Positions 38,454-52,635 of a stretch of 64,000 nt of DNA are shown piece after piece. Source of the DNA: Cyprinodon diabolis (taxonomy: Eukaryota; Chordata; Actinopteri; Cyprinodontiformes; Cyprinodontidae). Under the pieces are notes generated by a model. It was not told the DNA's origin and did not search any database. It saw only the letters and a list, made by a program, of their open reading frames with translations. The position numbers and the translations under genes were made by a program. The stretch covers positions 1-64,000 of the forward strand of contig JARPUW010000277.1 in the NCBI GenBank assembly GCA_030533445.1. The letters run 5' to 3'. Position 1 is the first letter of the stretch; every line of letters begins with the position of its first letter.

Positions 38454-40125
38454 ATAGTTTTCAGCTCTAGGTGATTGCCTGAAAAGATCATGGCTGTATC
38501 ATTAATGGTTTGTCTGTTACAACTCCAGAGGCCAAAATGGCATTATCTCACTGTGAAAAGAGCGTTTTGGCCTCAACCTTCTGATTTGAAGCTTGGAACC
38601 AAAAACATCTGCTCAAATCTACTTTATATTGTTAGTTTTCAGCTCTAGATGATTGCCAGAAAAGATCATGGCTGTATCATTAATGGTTTGTCTATTACAA
38701 CTCCAGAGGCCAAAATGGCATTATCTCACTGTGAAAAGAGCGTTTTGGCCTCAACTTCTGATTTGAAGCTTGGAACCAAAAACATCTGCTCAAATCTACT
38801 TTATATTGTTAGTTTTCAGCTCTAGATGATTGCCAGAAAAGATCATGGCTGTATCATTAATGGTTTGTCTGTTACAACTCAAGAGGCCAAAATGGAATTA
38901 TCTCACTGTGAAAAGTGCGTTTTGGCCTCAACTTCTGATTTGAAGCTTGGAACCAAAAAAATCTGCTCAAATCTACTTTATATTGTTAGTTTTCAGCTCT
39001 AGATGATTGCCTGAAAAGATCATGGCTGTATCATTAATGGTTTGTCTGTTACAACTCCAGAGGCCAAAATGGCATTATCTCACTGTGAAAAGAGCGTTTT
39101 GGCCTCAACTTCTGATTTGAAGCTTGGAACCAAAAACATCTGCTCAAATCTACTTTATATTGTTAGTTTTCAGCTCTAGATGATTGCCTGAAAAGATCAT
39201 GGCTGTATCATTAATGGTTTGTCTGTTACAACTCCAGAGGCCAAAATGGCATTATCTCACTGTGAAAAGAGCGTTTTGGCCTCAACTTCTGATTTGAAGC
39301 TTGGAACCAAAAACATCTGCTCAAATCTACTTTATATTGTTAGTTTTCAGCTCTATATGATTGCCTGAAAAGATCATGGCTGTATTATTAATAGTTTGTC
39401 TGTTACAACTCTAGAGGCCAAAATGGCATTATCTCACTGTGAAAAGTGCGTTTTGGCCTCAACTTCTGATTTGAAGCTTGGAACCAAAAACATCTGCTCA
39501 AATCTACTTTATATTGTTAGTTTTCAGCTCTAGATGATTGCCAGAAAAGATCATGGCTGTATCATTAATGGTTTGTCTGTTACAACTCCAGAGGCCAAAA
39601 TGGCATTATCTCACTGTGAAAAGAGCGTTTTGGCCTCAACTTCTGATTTGAAGCTTGGAACCAAAAACATCTGCTCAAATCTACTTTATATTGATAGTTT
39701 TCAGCTCTAGGTGATTGCCTGAAAAGATGATGGCTGTATCATTAATGGTTTGTCTGTTACAACTCCAGAGGCCAAAATGGCATTATCTCACTGTGAAAAG
39801 AGCGTTTTGGCCTCAACCTTCTGATTTGAAGCTTGGAACCAAAAACATCTGCTCAAATCTACTTTATATTGTTAGTTTTCAGCTCTAGATGATTGCCAGA
39901 AAAGATCATGGCTGTATCATTAATGGTTTGTCTATTACAACTCCAGAGGCCAAAATGGCATTATCTCACTGTGAAAAGAGCGTTTTGGCCTCAACTTCTG
40001 ATTTGAAGCTTGGAACCAAAAACATCTGCTCAAATCTACTTTATATTGTTAGTTTTCAGCTCTAGATGATTGCCAGAAAAGATCATGGCTGTATCATTAA
40101 TGGTTTGTCTGTTACAACTCAAGAG
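34909..40125. repeat. 1.7-kb block duplicated at 3,545-bp offset (20 monomers)
   Basis: TTGATAG near 34909 and 38454, CAAAATGGAA at 35343/38888, ACTCTAGAGG at 35863/39408, and GATGATGG at 36181/39726 are all 3,545 bp apart. The copies diverge after CTCAAGAGG at about 36.57/40.12 kb, where one continues with the CCTTCTG/GGAAGC monomer and the other with a GTGCG monomer. Two differences: GATGATGG at 34941 against GATCATGG at 38486, and CATTAATAG against TATTAATAG at about 39385. Confidence 0.83.
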
Positions 40126-40434
40126 GCCAAAATGGCATTATCTCACTGTGAAAAGTGCGTTTTGGCCTCAACTTCTGATTTGAAGCTTGGAACCAAAAAA
40201 ATCTGCTCAAATCTACTTTATATTGTTAGTTTTCAGCTCTAGATGATTGCCTGAAAAGATCATGGCTGTATCATTAATGGTTTGTCTGTTACAACTCCAG
40301 AGGCCAAAATGGCATTATCTCACTGTGAAAAGAGCGTTTTGGCCTCAACTTCTGATTTGAAGCTTGGAACCAAAAACATCTGCTCAAATCTACTTTATAT
40401 TGTTAGTTTTCAGCTCTAGATGATTGCCTGAAAA

Positions 40435-40614
40435 GATCATGGCTGTATCATTAATGGTTTGTCTGTTACAACTCCAGAGGCCAAAATGGCATTATCTCAC
40501 TGTGAAAAGTGCGTTTTGGCCTCAACTTCTGATTTGAAGCTTGAAACCAAAAAAAACATCTGCTCAAATCTACTTTATATTGTTAGTTTTCAGCTCTAGA
40601 TGATTGCCAGAAAA
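40435..40614. repeat. 180-bp monomer with an eight-A run
   Basis: This copy has GAAACC followed by eight A's before CATCTG, three more than the usual five, which brings its length to 180 bp. It appears to be a slippage-type expansion in the A tract that in other copies reads CCAAAAACATC or CCAAAAAAATC. I saw no second copy of this form. Confidence 0.8.
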
Positions 40615-41302
40615 GATCATGGCTGTATCATTAATGGTTTGTCTGTTACAACTCCAGAGGCCAAAATGGCATTATCTCACTGTGAAAAGAGCGTTTTGGC
40701 CTCAACCTTCTGATTTGAAGCTTGGAACCAAAAACATCTGCTCAAATCTACTTTATATTGTTAGTTTTCAGCTCTAGATGATTGCCAGAAAAGATCATGA
40801 CTGTATCATTAATGGTTTGTCTGTTACAACTCCAGAGGCCAAAATGGCATTATCTCACTGTGAAAAGAGCGTTTTGGCCTCAACTTCTGATTTGAAGCTT
40901 GGAACCAAAAACATCTGCTCAAATCTACTTTATATTGTTAGTTTTCAGCTCTAGATGATTGCCAGAAAAGATCATGGCTGTATCATTAATGGTTTGTCTG
41001 TTACAACTCCAGAGGCCAAAATGGCATTATCTCACTGTGAAAAGAGCGTTTTGGCCTCAACTTCTGATTTGAAGCTTGGAACCAAAAACATCTGCTCAAA
41101 TCTACTTTATATTGTTAGTTTTCAGCTCTAGATGATTGCCTGAAAAGATCATGGCTGTATCATTAATGGTTTGTCTGTTACAACTCCAGAGGCCAAAATG
41201 GCATTATCTCACTGTGAAAAGAGCGTTTTGGCCTCAACTTCTGATTTGAAGCTTGGAACCAAAAACATCTGCTCAAATCTACTTTATATTGTTAGTTTTC
41301 AG

Positions 41303-44300
41303 CTCTAGGTGATTGCCTGAAAAGATCATGGCTGTATCATTAATGGTTTGTCTGTTACAACTCCAGAGGCCAAAATGGCATTATCTCACTGTGAAAAGAG
41401 CGTTTTGGCCTCAACCTTCTGATTTGAAGCTTGGAACCAAAAACATCTGCTCAAATCTACTTTATATTGTTAGTTTTCAGCTCTAGATGATTGCCAGAAA
41501 AGATCATGGCTGTATCATTAATGGTTTGTCTATTACAACTCCAGAGGCCAAAATGGCATTATCTCACTGTGAAAAGAGCGTTTTGGCCTCAACTTCTGAT
41601 TTGAAGCTTGGAACCAAAAACATCTGCTCAAATCTACTTTATATTGTTAGTTTTCAGCTCTAGATGATTGCCAGAAAAGATCATGGCTGTATCATTAATG
41701 GTTTGTCTGTTACAACTCAAGAGGCCAAAATGGCATTATCTCACTGTGAAAAGTGCGTTTTGGCCTCAACTTCTGATTTGAAGCTTGGAACCAAAAAAAT
41801 CTGCTCAAATCTACTTTATATTGTTAGTTTTCAGCTCTAGATGATTGCCTGAAAAGATCATTGCTGTATCATTAATGGTTTGTCTGTTACAACTCCAGAG
41901 GCCAAAATGGCATTATCTCACTGTGAAAAGAGCGTTTTGGCCTCAACTTCTGATTTGAAGCTTGGAACAAAAAACATCTGCTCAAATCTACTTTATATTG
42001 TTAGTTTTCAGCTCTAGATGATTGCCTGAAAAGATCATGGCTGTATCATTAATGGTTTGTCTGTTACAACTCCAGAGGCCAAAATGGCATTATCTCACTG
42101 TGAAAAGTGCGTTTTGGCCTCAACTTCTGATTTGAAGCTTGGAACCAAAAACATCTGCTCAAATCTACTTTATATTGTTAGTTTTCAGCTCTAGATGATT
42201 GCCAGAAAAGATCATGGCTGTATCATTAATGGTTTGTCTGTTACAACTCCAGAGGCCAAAATGGCATTATCTCACTGTGAAAAGACCGTTTTGGCCTCAA
42301 CCTTCTGATTTGAAGCTTGGAACCAAAAACATCTGCTCAAATCTACTTTATATTGTTAGTTTTCAGCTCTAGATGATTGCCAGAAAAGATCATGGCTGTA
42401 TCATTAATGGTTTGTCTGTTACAACTCCAGAGGCCAAAATGGCATTATCTCACTGTGAAAAGAGCGTTTTGGCCTCAACCTTCTGATTTGAAGCTTGGAA
42501 CCAAAAACATCTGCTCAAATCTACTTTATATTGTTAGTTTTCAGCTCTAGATGATTGCCAGAAAAGATCATGGCTGTATCATTAATGGTTTGTTTGTTAC
42601 AACTCCAGAGGCCAAAATGGCATTATCTCACTGTGAAAAGTGCGTTTTGGCCTCAAGTTCTGATTTGAAGCTTGGAACCAAAAACATCTGCTCAAATCTA
42701 CTTTATATTGTTAGTTTTCAGCTCTAGGTGATTGCCTGAAAAGATCATGGCTGTATCATTAATGGTTTGTCTGTTACAACTCCAGAGGCCAAAATGGCAT
42801 TATCTCACTGTGAAAAGAGCGTTTTGGCCTCAACCTTACGATTTGAAGCTTGGAACCAAAAACATCTGCTCAAATCTACTTTATATTGTTAGTTTTCAGC
42901 TCTAGATGATTGCCAGAAAAGATCATGGCTGTATCATTAATGGTTTGTCTGTTACAACTCCAGAGGCCTAAATGGCATTATCTCACTGTGAAAAGTGCGT
43001 TTTGGCCTCAACTTCTGATTTGAAGCTTGGAACCAAAAACATCTGCTCAAATCTACTTTATATTGATAGTTTTCAGCTCTAGGTGATTGCCTGAAAAGAT
43101 GATGGCTGTATCATTAATGGTTTGTCTGTTACAACTCCAGAGGCCAAAATGGCATTATCTCACTGTGAAAAGAGCGTTTTGGCCTCAACCTTCTGATTTG
43201 AAGCTTGGAACCAAAAAAATCTGCTCAAATCTACTTTATATTGATAGTTTTCAGCTCTAGGTGATTGCCTGAAAAGATCATGGCTGTATCATTAATGGTT
43301 TGTCTGTTACAACTCCAGAGGCCAAAATGGCATTATCTCACTGTGAAAAGAGCGTTTTGGCCTCAACCTTCTGATTTGAAGCTTGGAACCAAAAACATCT
43401 GCTCAAATCTACTTTATATTGATAGTTTTCAGCTCTAGGTGATTGCCTGAAAAGATGATGGCTGTATCATTAATGGTTTGTCTGTTACAACTCCAGAGGC
43501 CAAAATGGCATTATCTCACTGTGAAAAGAGCGTTTTGGCCTCAACCTTCTGATTTGAAGCTTGGAACCAAAAACATCTGCTCAAATCTACTTTATATTGT
43601 TAGTTTTCAGCTCTAGATGATTGCCAGAAAAGATCATGGCTGTATCATTAATGGTTTGTCTATTACAACTCCAGAGGCCAAAATGGCATTATCTCACTGT
43701 GAAAAGAGCGTTTTGGCCTCAACTTCTGATTTGAAGCTTGGAACCAAAAACATCTGCTCAAATCTACTTTATATTGTTAGTTTTCAGCTCTAGATGATTG
43801 CCAGAAAAGATCATGGCTGTATCATTAATGGTTTGTCTGTTACAACTCAAGAGGCCAAAATGGCATTATCTCACTGTGAAAAGTGCGTTTTGGCCTCAAC
43901 TTCTGATTTGAAGCTTGGAACCAAAAAAATCTGCTCAAATCTACTTTATATTGTTAGTTTTCAGCTCTAGATGATTGCCTGAAAAGATCATGGCTGTATC
44001 ATTAATGGTTTGTCTGTTACAACTCCAGAGGCCAAAATGGCATTATCTCACTGTGAAAAGAGCGTTTTGGCCTCAACCTTCTGATTTGAAGCTTGGAACC
44101 AAAAACATCTGCTCAAATCTACTTTATATTGTTAGTTTTCAGCTCTAGATGATTGCCAGAAAAGATCATGGCTGTATCATTAATGGTTTGTCTGTTACAA
44201 CTCCAGAGGCCAAAATGGCATTATCTCACTGTGAAAAGAGCGTTTTGGCCTCAACTTCTGATTTGAAGCTTGGAACCAAAAACATCTGCTCAAATCTACT

Positions 44301-46685
44301 TTATATTGTTAGTTTTCAGCTCTAGATGATTGCCAGAAAAGATCATGGCTGTATCATTAATGGTTTGTCTGTTACAACTCCAGAGGCCAAAATGGCATTA
44401 TCTCACTGTGAAAAGAGCGTTTTGGCCTCAACTTCTGATTTGAAGCTTGGAACCAAAAACATCTGCTCAAATCTACTTTATATTGTTAGTTTTCAGCTCT
44501 AGATGATTGCCTGAAAAGATCATGGCTGTATCATTAATGGTTTGTCTGTTACAACTCCAGAGGCCAAAATGGCATTATCTCACTGTGAAAAGAGCGTTTT
44601 GGCCTCAACTTCTGATTTGAAGCTTGGAACCAAAAACATCTGCTCAAATCTACTTTATATTGTTAGTTTTCAGCTTCATATGATTGCCTGAAAAGATCAT
44701 GGCTGTATCATTAATAGTTTGTCTGTTACAACTCCAGAGGCCAAAATGGCATTATCTCACTGTGAAAAGTGCGTTTTGGCCTCAACTTCTGATTTGAAGC
44801 TTGGAACCAAAAACATCTGCTCAAATCTACTTTATATTGTTAGTTTTCAGCTCTAGATGATTGCCAGAAAAGATCATGGCTGTATCATTAATGGTTTGTC
44901 TGTTACAACTCCAGAGGCCAAAATGGCATTATCTCACTGTGAAAAGAGCGTTTTGGCCTCAACTTCTGATTTGAAGCTTGGAACCAAAAACATCTGCTCA
45001 AATCTACTTTATATTGATAGTTTTCAGCTCTAGGTGATTGCCTGAAAAGATCATGGCTGTATCATTAATGGTTTGTCTGTTACAACTCCAGAGGCCAAAA
45101 TGGCATTATCTCACTGTGAAAAGAGCGTTTTGGCCTCAACCTTCTGATTTGAAGCTTGGAACCAAAAACATCTGCTCAAATCTACTTTATATTGTTAGTT
45201 TTCAGCTCTAGATGATTGCCAGAAAAGATCATGGCTGTATCATTAATGGTTTGTCTATTACAACTCCAGAGGCCAAAATGGCATTATCTCACTGTGAAAA
45301 GAGCGTTTTGGCCTCAACTTCTGATTTGAAGCTTGGAACCAAAAACATCTGCTCAAATCTACTTTATATTGTTAGTTTTCAGCTCTAGATGATTGCCAGA
45401 AAAGATCATGGCTGTATCATTAATGGTTTGTCTGTTACAACTCAAGAGGCCAAAATGGCATTATCTCACTGTGAAAAGTGCGTTTTGGCCTCAACTTCTG
45501 ATTTGAAGCTTGGAACCAAAAAAATCTGCTCAAATCTACTTTATATTGTTAGTTTTCAGCTCTAGATGATTGCCTGAAAAGATCATTGCTGTATCATTAA
45601 TGGTTTGTCTGTTACAACTCCAGAGGCCAAAATGGCATTATCTCACTGTGAAAAGAGCGTTTTGGCCTCAACTTCTGATTTGAAGCTTGGAACCAAAAAC
45701 ATCTGCTCAAATCTACTTTATATTGTTAGTTTTCAGCTCTAGATGATTGCCTGAAAAGATCATGGCTGTATCATTAATGGTTTGTCTGTTACAACTCCAG
45801 AGGCCAAAATGGCATTATCTCACTGTGAAAAGTGCGTTTTGGCCTCAACTTCTGATTTGAAGCTTGGAACCAAAAACATCTGCTCAAATCTACTTTATAT
45901 TGTTAGTTTTCAGCTCTAGATGATTGCCAGAAAAGATCATGGCTGTATCATTAATGGTTTGTCTGTTACAACTCCAGAGGCCAAAATGGCATTATCTCAC
46001 TGTGAAAAGAGCGTTTTGGCCTCAACCTTCTGATTTGAAGCTTGGAACCAAAAACATCTGCTCAAATCTACTTTATATTGTTAGTTTTCAGCTCTAGATG
46101 ATTGCCAGAAAAGATCATGGCTGTATCATTAATGGTTTGTCTGTTACAACTCCAGAGGCCAAAATGGCATTATCTCACTGTGAAAAGAGCGTTTTGGCCT
46201 CAACCTTCTGATTTGAAGCTTGGAACCAAAAACATCTGCTCAAATCTACTTTATATTGTTAGTTTTCAGCTCTAGATGATTGCCAGAAAAGATCATGGCT
46301 GTATCATTAATGGTTTGTTTGTTACAACTCCAGAGGCCAAAATGGCATTATCTCACTGTGAAAAGTGCGTTTTGGCCTCAACTTCTGATTTGAAGCTTGG
46401 AACCAAAAACATCTGCTCAAATCTACTTTATATTGTTAGTTTTCAGCTCTAGGTGATTGCCTGAAAAGATCATGGCTGTATCATTAATGGTTTGTCTGTT
46501 ACAACTCCAGAGGCCAAAATGGCATTATCTCACTGTGAAAAGAGCGTTTTGGCCTCAACCTTACGATTTGAAGCTTGGAACCAAAAACATCTGCTCAAAT
46601 CTACTTTATATTGTTAGTTTTCAGCTCTAGATGATTGCCAGAAAAGATCATGGCTGTATCATTAATGGTTTGTCTGTTACAACTC
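41303..46685. repeat. 1.65-kb block duplicated at 3,725-bp offset (21 monomers)
   Basis: CTCTAGG tails at 41303/45028, the rare GATCATTGCTG at 41856/45581, TTTGTTTG at 42591/46316, and TTACG at 42836/46561 are each 3,725 bp apart. The copies part at about 42.96/46.68 kb. Differences include TTGTTAG against TTGATAG at the left edge and several private substitutions in the first copy (GAGACCG near 42286, CTCAAGTTC near 42655). Confidence 0.82.
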
Positions 46686-47888
46686 CAGAGGCCAAAATGG
46701 CATTATCTCACTGTGAAAAGAGCGTTTTGGCCTCAACTTCTGATTTGAAGCTTGGAACAAAAAACATCTGCTCAAATCTACTTTATATTGTTAGTTTTCA
46801 GCTCTAGATGATTGCCAGAAAAGATCATGGCTGTATCATTAATGGTTTGTCTGTTACAACTCCAGAGGCCAAAATGGCATTATCTCACTGTGAAAAGAGC
46901 GTTTTGGCCTCAACCTTCTGATTTGAAGCTTGGAACCAAAAACATCTGCTCAAATCTACTTTATATTGTTAGTTTTCAGCTCTAGATGATTGCCTGAAAA
47001 GATCATGGCTGTATCATTAATGGTTTGTCTGTTACAACTGCAGAGGCCAAAATGGCATTATCTCACTGTGAAAAGAGCGTTTTGGCCTCAACTTCTGATT
47101 TGAAGCTTGGAACCAAAAACATCTGCTCAAATCTACTTTATATTGTTAGTTTTCAGCTCTAGATGATTGCCTGAAAAGATCATGGCTGTATCATTAATGG
47201 TTTGTCTGTTACAACTCCAGAGGCCAAAATGGCATTATCTCACTGTGAAAAGAGCGTTTTGGCCTCAACCTTCTGATTTGAAGCTTGGAACCAAAAACAT
47301 CTGCTCAAATCTACTTTATATTGTTAGTTTTCAGCTCTAGATGATTGCCAGAAAAGATCATGGCTGTATCATTAATGGTTTGTCTGTTACAACTCCAGAG
47401 GCCAAAATGGCATTATCTCACTGTGAAAAGAGCGTTTTGGCCTCAACCTTCTGATTTGAAGCTTGGAACCAAAAACATCTGCTCAAATCTACTTTATATT
47501 GTTAGTTTTCAGCTCTAGATGATTGCCAGAAAAGATCATGGCTGTATCATTAATGGTTTGTCTGTTACAACTCCAGAGGCCAAAATGGCATTATCTCACT
47601 GTGAAAAGTGCGTTTTGGCCTCAACTTCTGATTTGAAGCTTGGAACCAAAAACATCTGCTCAAATCTACTTTATATTGTTAGTTTTCAGCTCTAGGTGAT
47701 TGCCTGAAAAGATCATGGCTGTATCATTAATGGTTTGTCTGTTACAACTCCAGAGGCCAAAATGGCATTATCTCACTGTGAAAAGAGCGTTTTGGCCTCA
47801 ACCTTACGATTTGAAGCTTGGAACCAAAAACATCTGCTCAAATCTACTTTATATTGTTAGTTTTCAGCTCTAGATGATTGCCAGAAAA

Positions 47889-48045
47889 GATCATGTCTGT
47901 TACAACTCCAGAGGCCAAAATGGCATTATCTCACTGTGAAAAGTGCGTTTTGGCCTCAACTTCTGATTTGAAGCTTGGAACCAAAAACATCTGCTCAAAT
48001 CTACTTTATATTGTTAGTTTTCAGCTCTAGATGATTGCCAGAAAA
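47889..48045. repeat. Truncated monomer, 157 bp (20-bp deletion), copy A
   Basis: GATCATG is joined directly to TCTGTTAC, removing 20 bases of the usual head that include the CATTAATG palindrome. The next anchor is 157 bp downstream. Both dyads remain. Its twin is in copy B of the tandem HOR. Confidence 0.92.
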
Positions 48046-51000
48046 GATCATGGCTGTATCATTAATGGTTTGTCTGTTACAACTCCAGAGGCCAAAATGG
48101 CATTATCTCACTGTGAAAAGAGCGTTTTGGCCTCAACTTCTGATTTGAAGCTTGGATCCAAAAACATCTGCTCAAATCTACTTTATATTGTTAGTTTTCA
48201 GCTCTAGATGATTGCCTGAAAAGATCATGGCTGTATCATTAATGGTTTGTCTGTTACAACTCCAGAGGCCAAAATGGCATTATCTCACTGTGAAAAGAGC
48301 GTTTTGGCCTCAACTTCTGATTTGAAGCTTGGAACCAAAAACATCTGCTCAAATCTACTTTATATTGTTAGTTTTCAGCTCTATATGATTGCCTGAAAAG
48401 ATCATGGCTGTATCATTAATAGTTTGTCTGTTACAACTCTAGAGGCCAAAATGGCATTATCTCACTGTGAAAAGTGCGTTTTGGCCTCAACTTCTGATTT
48501 GAAGCTTGGAACCAAAAACATCTGCTCAAATCTACTTTATATTGTTAGTTTTCAGCTCTAGATGATTGCCAGAAAAGATCATGGCTGTATCATTAATGGT
48601 TTGTCTGTTACAACTCCAGAGGCCAAAATGGCATTATCTCCCTGTGAAAAGAGCGTTTTGGCCTCAACTTCTGATTTGAAGCTTGGAACCAAAAACATCT
48701 GCTCAAATCTACTTTATATTGATAGTTTTCAGCTCTAGGTGATTGCCTGAAAAGATGATGGCTGTATCATTAATGGTTTGTCTGTTACAACTCCAGAGGC
48801 CAAAATGGCATTATCTCACTGTGAAAAGAGCGTTTTGGCCTCAACCTTCTGATTTGAAGCTTGGAACCAAAAACATCTGCTCAAATCTACTTTATATTGT
48901 TAGTTTTCAGCTCTAGATGATTGCCAGAAAAGATCATGGCTGTATCATTAATGGTTTGTCTATTATAACTCCAGAGGCCAAAATGGCATTATCTCACTGT
49001 GAAAAGAGCGTTTTGGCCTCAACTTCTGATTTGAAGCTTGGAACCAAAAACATCTGCTCAAATCTACTTTATATTGTTAGTTTTCAGCTCTAGATGATTG
49101 CCAGAAAAGATCATGGCTGTATCATTAATGGTTTGTCTGTTACAACTCCAGAGGCCAAAATGGCATTATCTCACTGTGAAAAGAGCGTTTTGGCCTCAAC
49201 TTCTGATTTGAAGCTTGGAACCAAAAACATCTGCTCAAATCTACTTTATATTGTTAGTTTTCAGCTCTAGATGATTGCCTGAAAAGATCATGGCTGTATC
49301 ATTAATGGTTTGTCTGTTACAACTCCAGAGGCCAAAATGGCATTATCTCACTGTGAAAAGAGCGTTTTGGCCTCAACTTCTGATTTGAAGCTTGGAACCA
49401 AAAACATCTGCTCAAATCTACTTTATATTGTTAGTTTTCAGCTCCATATGATTGCCTGAAAAGATCATGGCTGTATCATTAATAGTTTGTCTGTTACAAC
49501 TCCAGAGGCCAAAATGGCATTATCTCACTGTGAAAAGTGCGTTTTGGCCTCAACTTCTGATTTGAAGCTTGGAACCAAAAACATCTGCTCAAATCTACTT
49601 TATATTGTTAGTTTTCAGCTCTAGATGATTGCCAGAAAAGATCATGGCTGTATCATTAATGGTTTGTCTGTTACAACTCCAGAGGCCAAAATGGCATTAT
49701 CTCACTGTGAAAAGAGCGTTTTGGCCTCAACTTCTGATTTGAAGCTTGGAACCAAAAACATCTGCTCAAATCTACTTTATATTGATAGTTTTCAGCTCTA
49801 GGTGATTGCCTGAAAAGATCATGGCTGTATCATTAATGGTTTGTCTGTTACAACTCCAGAGGCCAAAATGGCATTATCTCATTGTGAAAAGAGCGTTTTG
49901 GCCTCAACCTTCTGATTTGAAGCTTGGAACCAAAAACATCTGCTCAAATCTACTTTATATTGTTAGTTTTCAGCTCTAGATGATTGCCAGAAAAGATCAT
50001 GGCTGTATCATTAATGGTTTGTCTATTACAACTCCAGAGGCCAAAATGGCATTATCTCACTGTGAAAAGAGCGTTTTGGCCTCAACTTCTGATTTGAAGC
50101 TTGGAACCAAAAACATCTGCTCAAATCTACTTTATATTGTTAGTTTTCAGCTCTAGATGATTGCCAGAAAAGATCATGGCTGTATCATTAATGGTTTGTC
50201 TGTTACAACTCAAGAGGCCAAAATGGCATTATCTCACTGTGAAAAGTGCGTTTTGGCCTCAACTTCTGATTTGAAGCTTGGAACCAAAAAAATCTGCTCA
50301 AATCTACTTTATATTGTTAGTTTTCAGCTCTAGATGATTGCCTGAAAAGATCATTGCTGTATCATTAATGGTTTGTCTGTTACAACTCCAGAGGCCAAAA
50401 TGGCATTATCTCACTGTGAAAAGAGCGTTTTGGCCTCAACTTCTGATTTGAAGCTTGGAACCAAAAACATCTGCTCAAATCTACTTTATATTGTTAGTTT
50501 TCAGCTCTAGATGATTGCCTGAAAAGATCATGGCTGTATCATTAATGGTTTGTCTGTTACAACTCCAGAGGCCAAAATGGCATTATCTCACTGTGAAAAG
50601 TGCGTTTTGGCCTCAACTTCTGATTTGAAGCTTGGAACCAAAAACATCTGCTCAAATCTACTTTATATTGTTAGTTTTCAGCTCTAGATGATTGCCAGAA
50701 AAGATCATGGCTGTATCATTAATGGTTTGTCTGTTACAACTCCAGAGGCCAAAATGGCATTATCTCACTGTGAAAAGAGCGTTTTGGCCTCAACCTTCTG
50801 ATTTGAAGCTTGGAACCAAAAACATCTGCTCAAATCTACTTTATATTGTTAGTTTTCAGCTCTAGATGATTGCCAGAAAAGATCATGGCTGTATCATTAA
50901 TGGTTTGTCTGTTACAACTCCAGAGGCCAAAATGGCATTATCTCACTGTGAAAAGTGCGTTTTGGCCTCAACTTCTGATTTGAAGCTTGGAACCAAAAAC

Positions 51001-52478
51001 ATCTGCTCAAATCTACTTTATATTGTTAGTTTTCAGCTCTAGGTGATTGCCTGAAAAGATCATGGCTGTATCATTAATGGTTTGTCTGTTACAACTCCAG
51101 AGGCCAAAATGGCATTATCTCACTGTGAAAAGAGCGTTTTGGCCTCAACCTTACGATTTGAAGCTTGGAACCAAAAACATCTGCTCAAATCTACTTTATA
51201 TTGTTAGTTTTCAGCTCTAGATGATTGCCAGAAAAGATCATGGCTGTATCATTAATGGTTTGTCTGTTACAACTCCAGAGGCCAAAATGGCATTATCTCA
51301 CTGTGAAAAGAGCGTTTTGGCCTCAACTTCTGATTTGAAGCTTGGAACAAAAAACATCTGCTCAAATCTACTTTATATTGTTAGTTTTCAGCTCTAGATG
51401 ATTGCCAGAAAAGATCATGGCTGTATCATTAATGGTTTGTCTGTTACAACTCCAGAGGCCAAAATGGCATTATCTCACTGTGAAAAGAACGTTTTGGCCT
51501 CAACCTTCTGATTTGAAGCTTGGAACCAAAAACATCTGCTCAAATCTACTTTATATTGTTAGTTTTCAGCTCTAGATGATTGCCTGAAAAGATCATGGCT
51601 GTATCATTAATGGTTTGTCTGTTACAACTGCAGAGGCCAAAATGGCATTATCTCACTGTGAAAAGAGCGTTTTGGCCTCAACTTCTGATTTGAAGCTTGG
51701 AACCAAAAACATCTGCTCAAATCTACTTTATATTGTTAGTTTTCAGCTCTAGATGATTGCCTGAAAAGATCATGGCTGTATCATTAATGGTTTGTCTGTT
51801 ACAACTCCAGAGGCCAAAATGGCATTATCTCACTGTGAAAAGAGCGTTTTGGCCTCAACCTTCTGATTTGAAGCTTGGAACCAAAAACATCTGCTCAAAT
51901 CTACTTTATATTGTTAGTTTTCAGCTCTAGATGATTGCCAGAAAAGATCATGGCTGTATCATTAATGGTTTGTCTGTTACAACTCCAGAGGCCAAAATGG
52001 CATTATCTCACTGTGAAAAGAGCGTTTTGGCCTCAACCTTCTGATTTGAAGCTTGGAACCAAAAACATCTGCTCAAATCTACTTTATATTGTTAGTTTTC
52101 AGCTCTAGATGATTGCCAGAAAAGATCATGGCTGTATCATTAATGGTTTGTCTGTTACAACTCCAGAGGCCAAAATGGCATTATCTCACTGTGAAAAATG
52201 CGTTTTGGCCTCAACTTCTGATTTGAAGCTTGGAACCAAAAACATCTGCTCAAATCTACTTTATATTGTTAGTTTTCAGCTCTAGGTGATTGCCTGAAAA
52301 GATCATGGCTGTATCATTAATGGTTTGTCTGTTACAACTCCAGAGGCCAAAATGGCATTATCTCACTGTGAAAAGAGCGTTTTGGCCTCAACCTTACGAT
52401 TTGAAGCTTGGAACCAAAAACATCTGCTCAAATCTACTTTATATTGTTAGTTTTCAGCTCTAGATGATTGCCAGAAAA

Positions 52479-52635
52479 GATCATGTCTGTTACAACTCCA
52501 GAGGCCAAAATGGCATTATCTCACTGTGAAAAGTGCGTTTTGGCCTCAACTTCTGATTTGAAGCTTGGAACCAAAAACATCTGCTCAAATCTACTTTATA
52601 TTGTTAGTTTTCAGCTCTAGATGATTGCCAGAAAA
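52479..52635. repeat. Truncated monomer, 157 bp (20-bp deletion), copy B
   Basis: The same 20-bp deletion as at 47889, exactly 4,590 bp away. An identical deletion shows that the event preceded the duplication of the HOR. I saw no other deleted copy of this kind. Confidence 0.92.
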
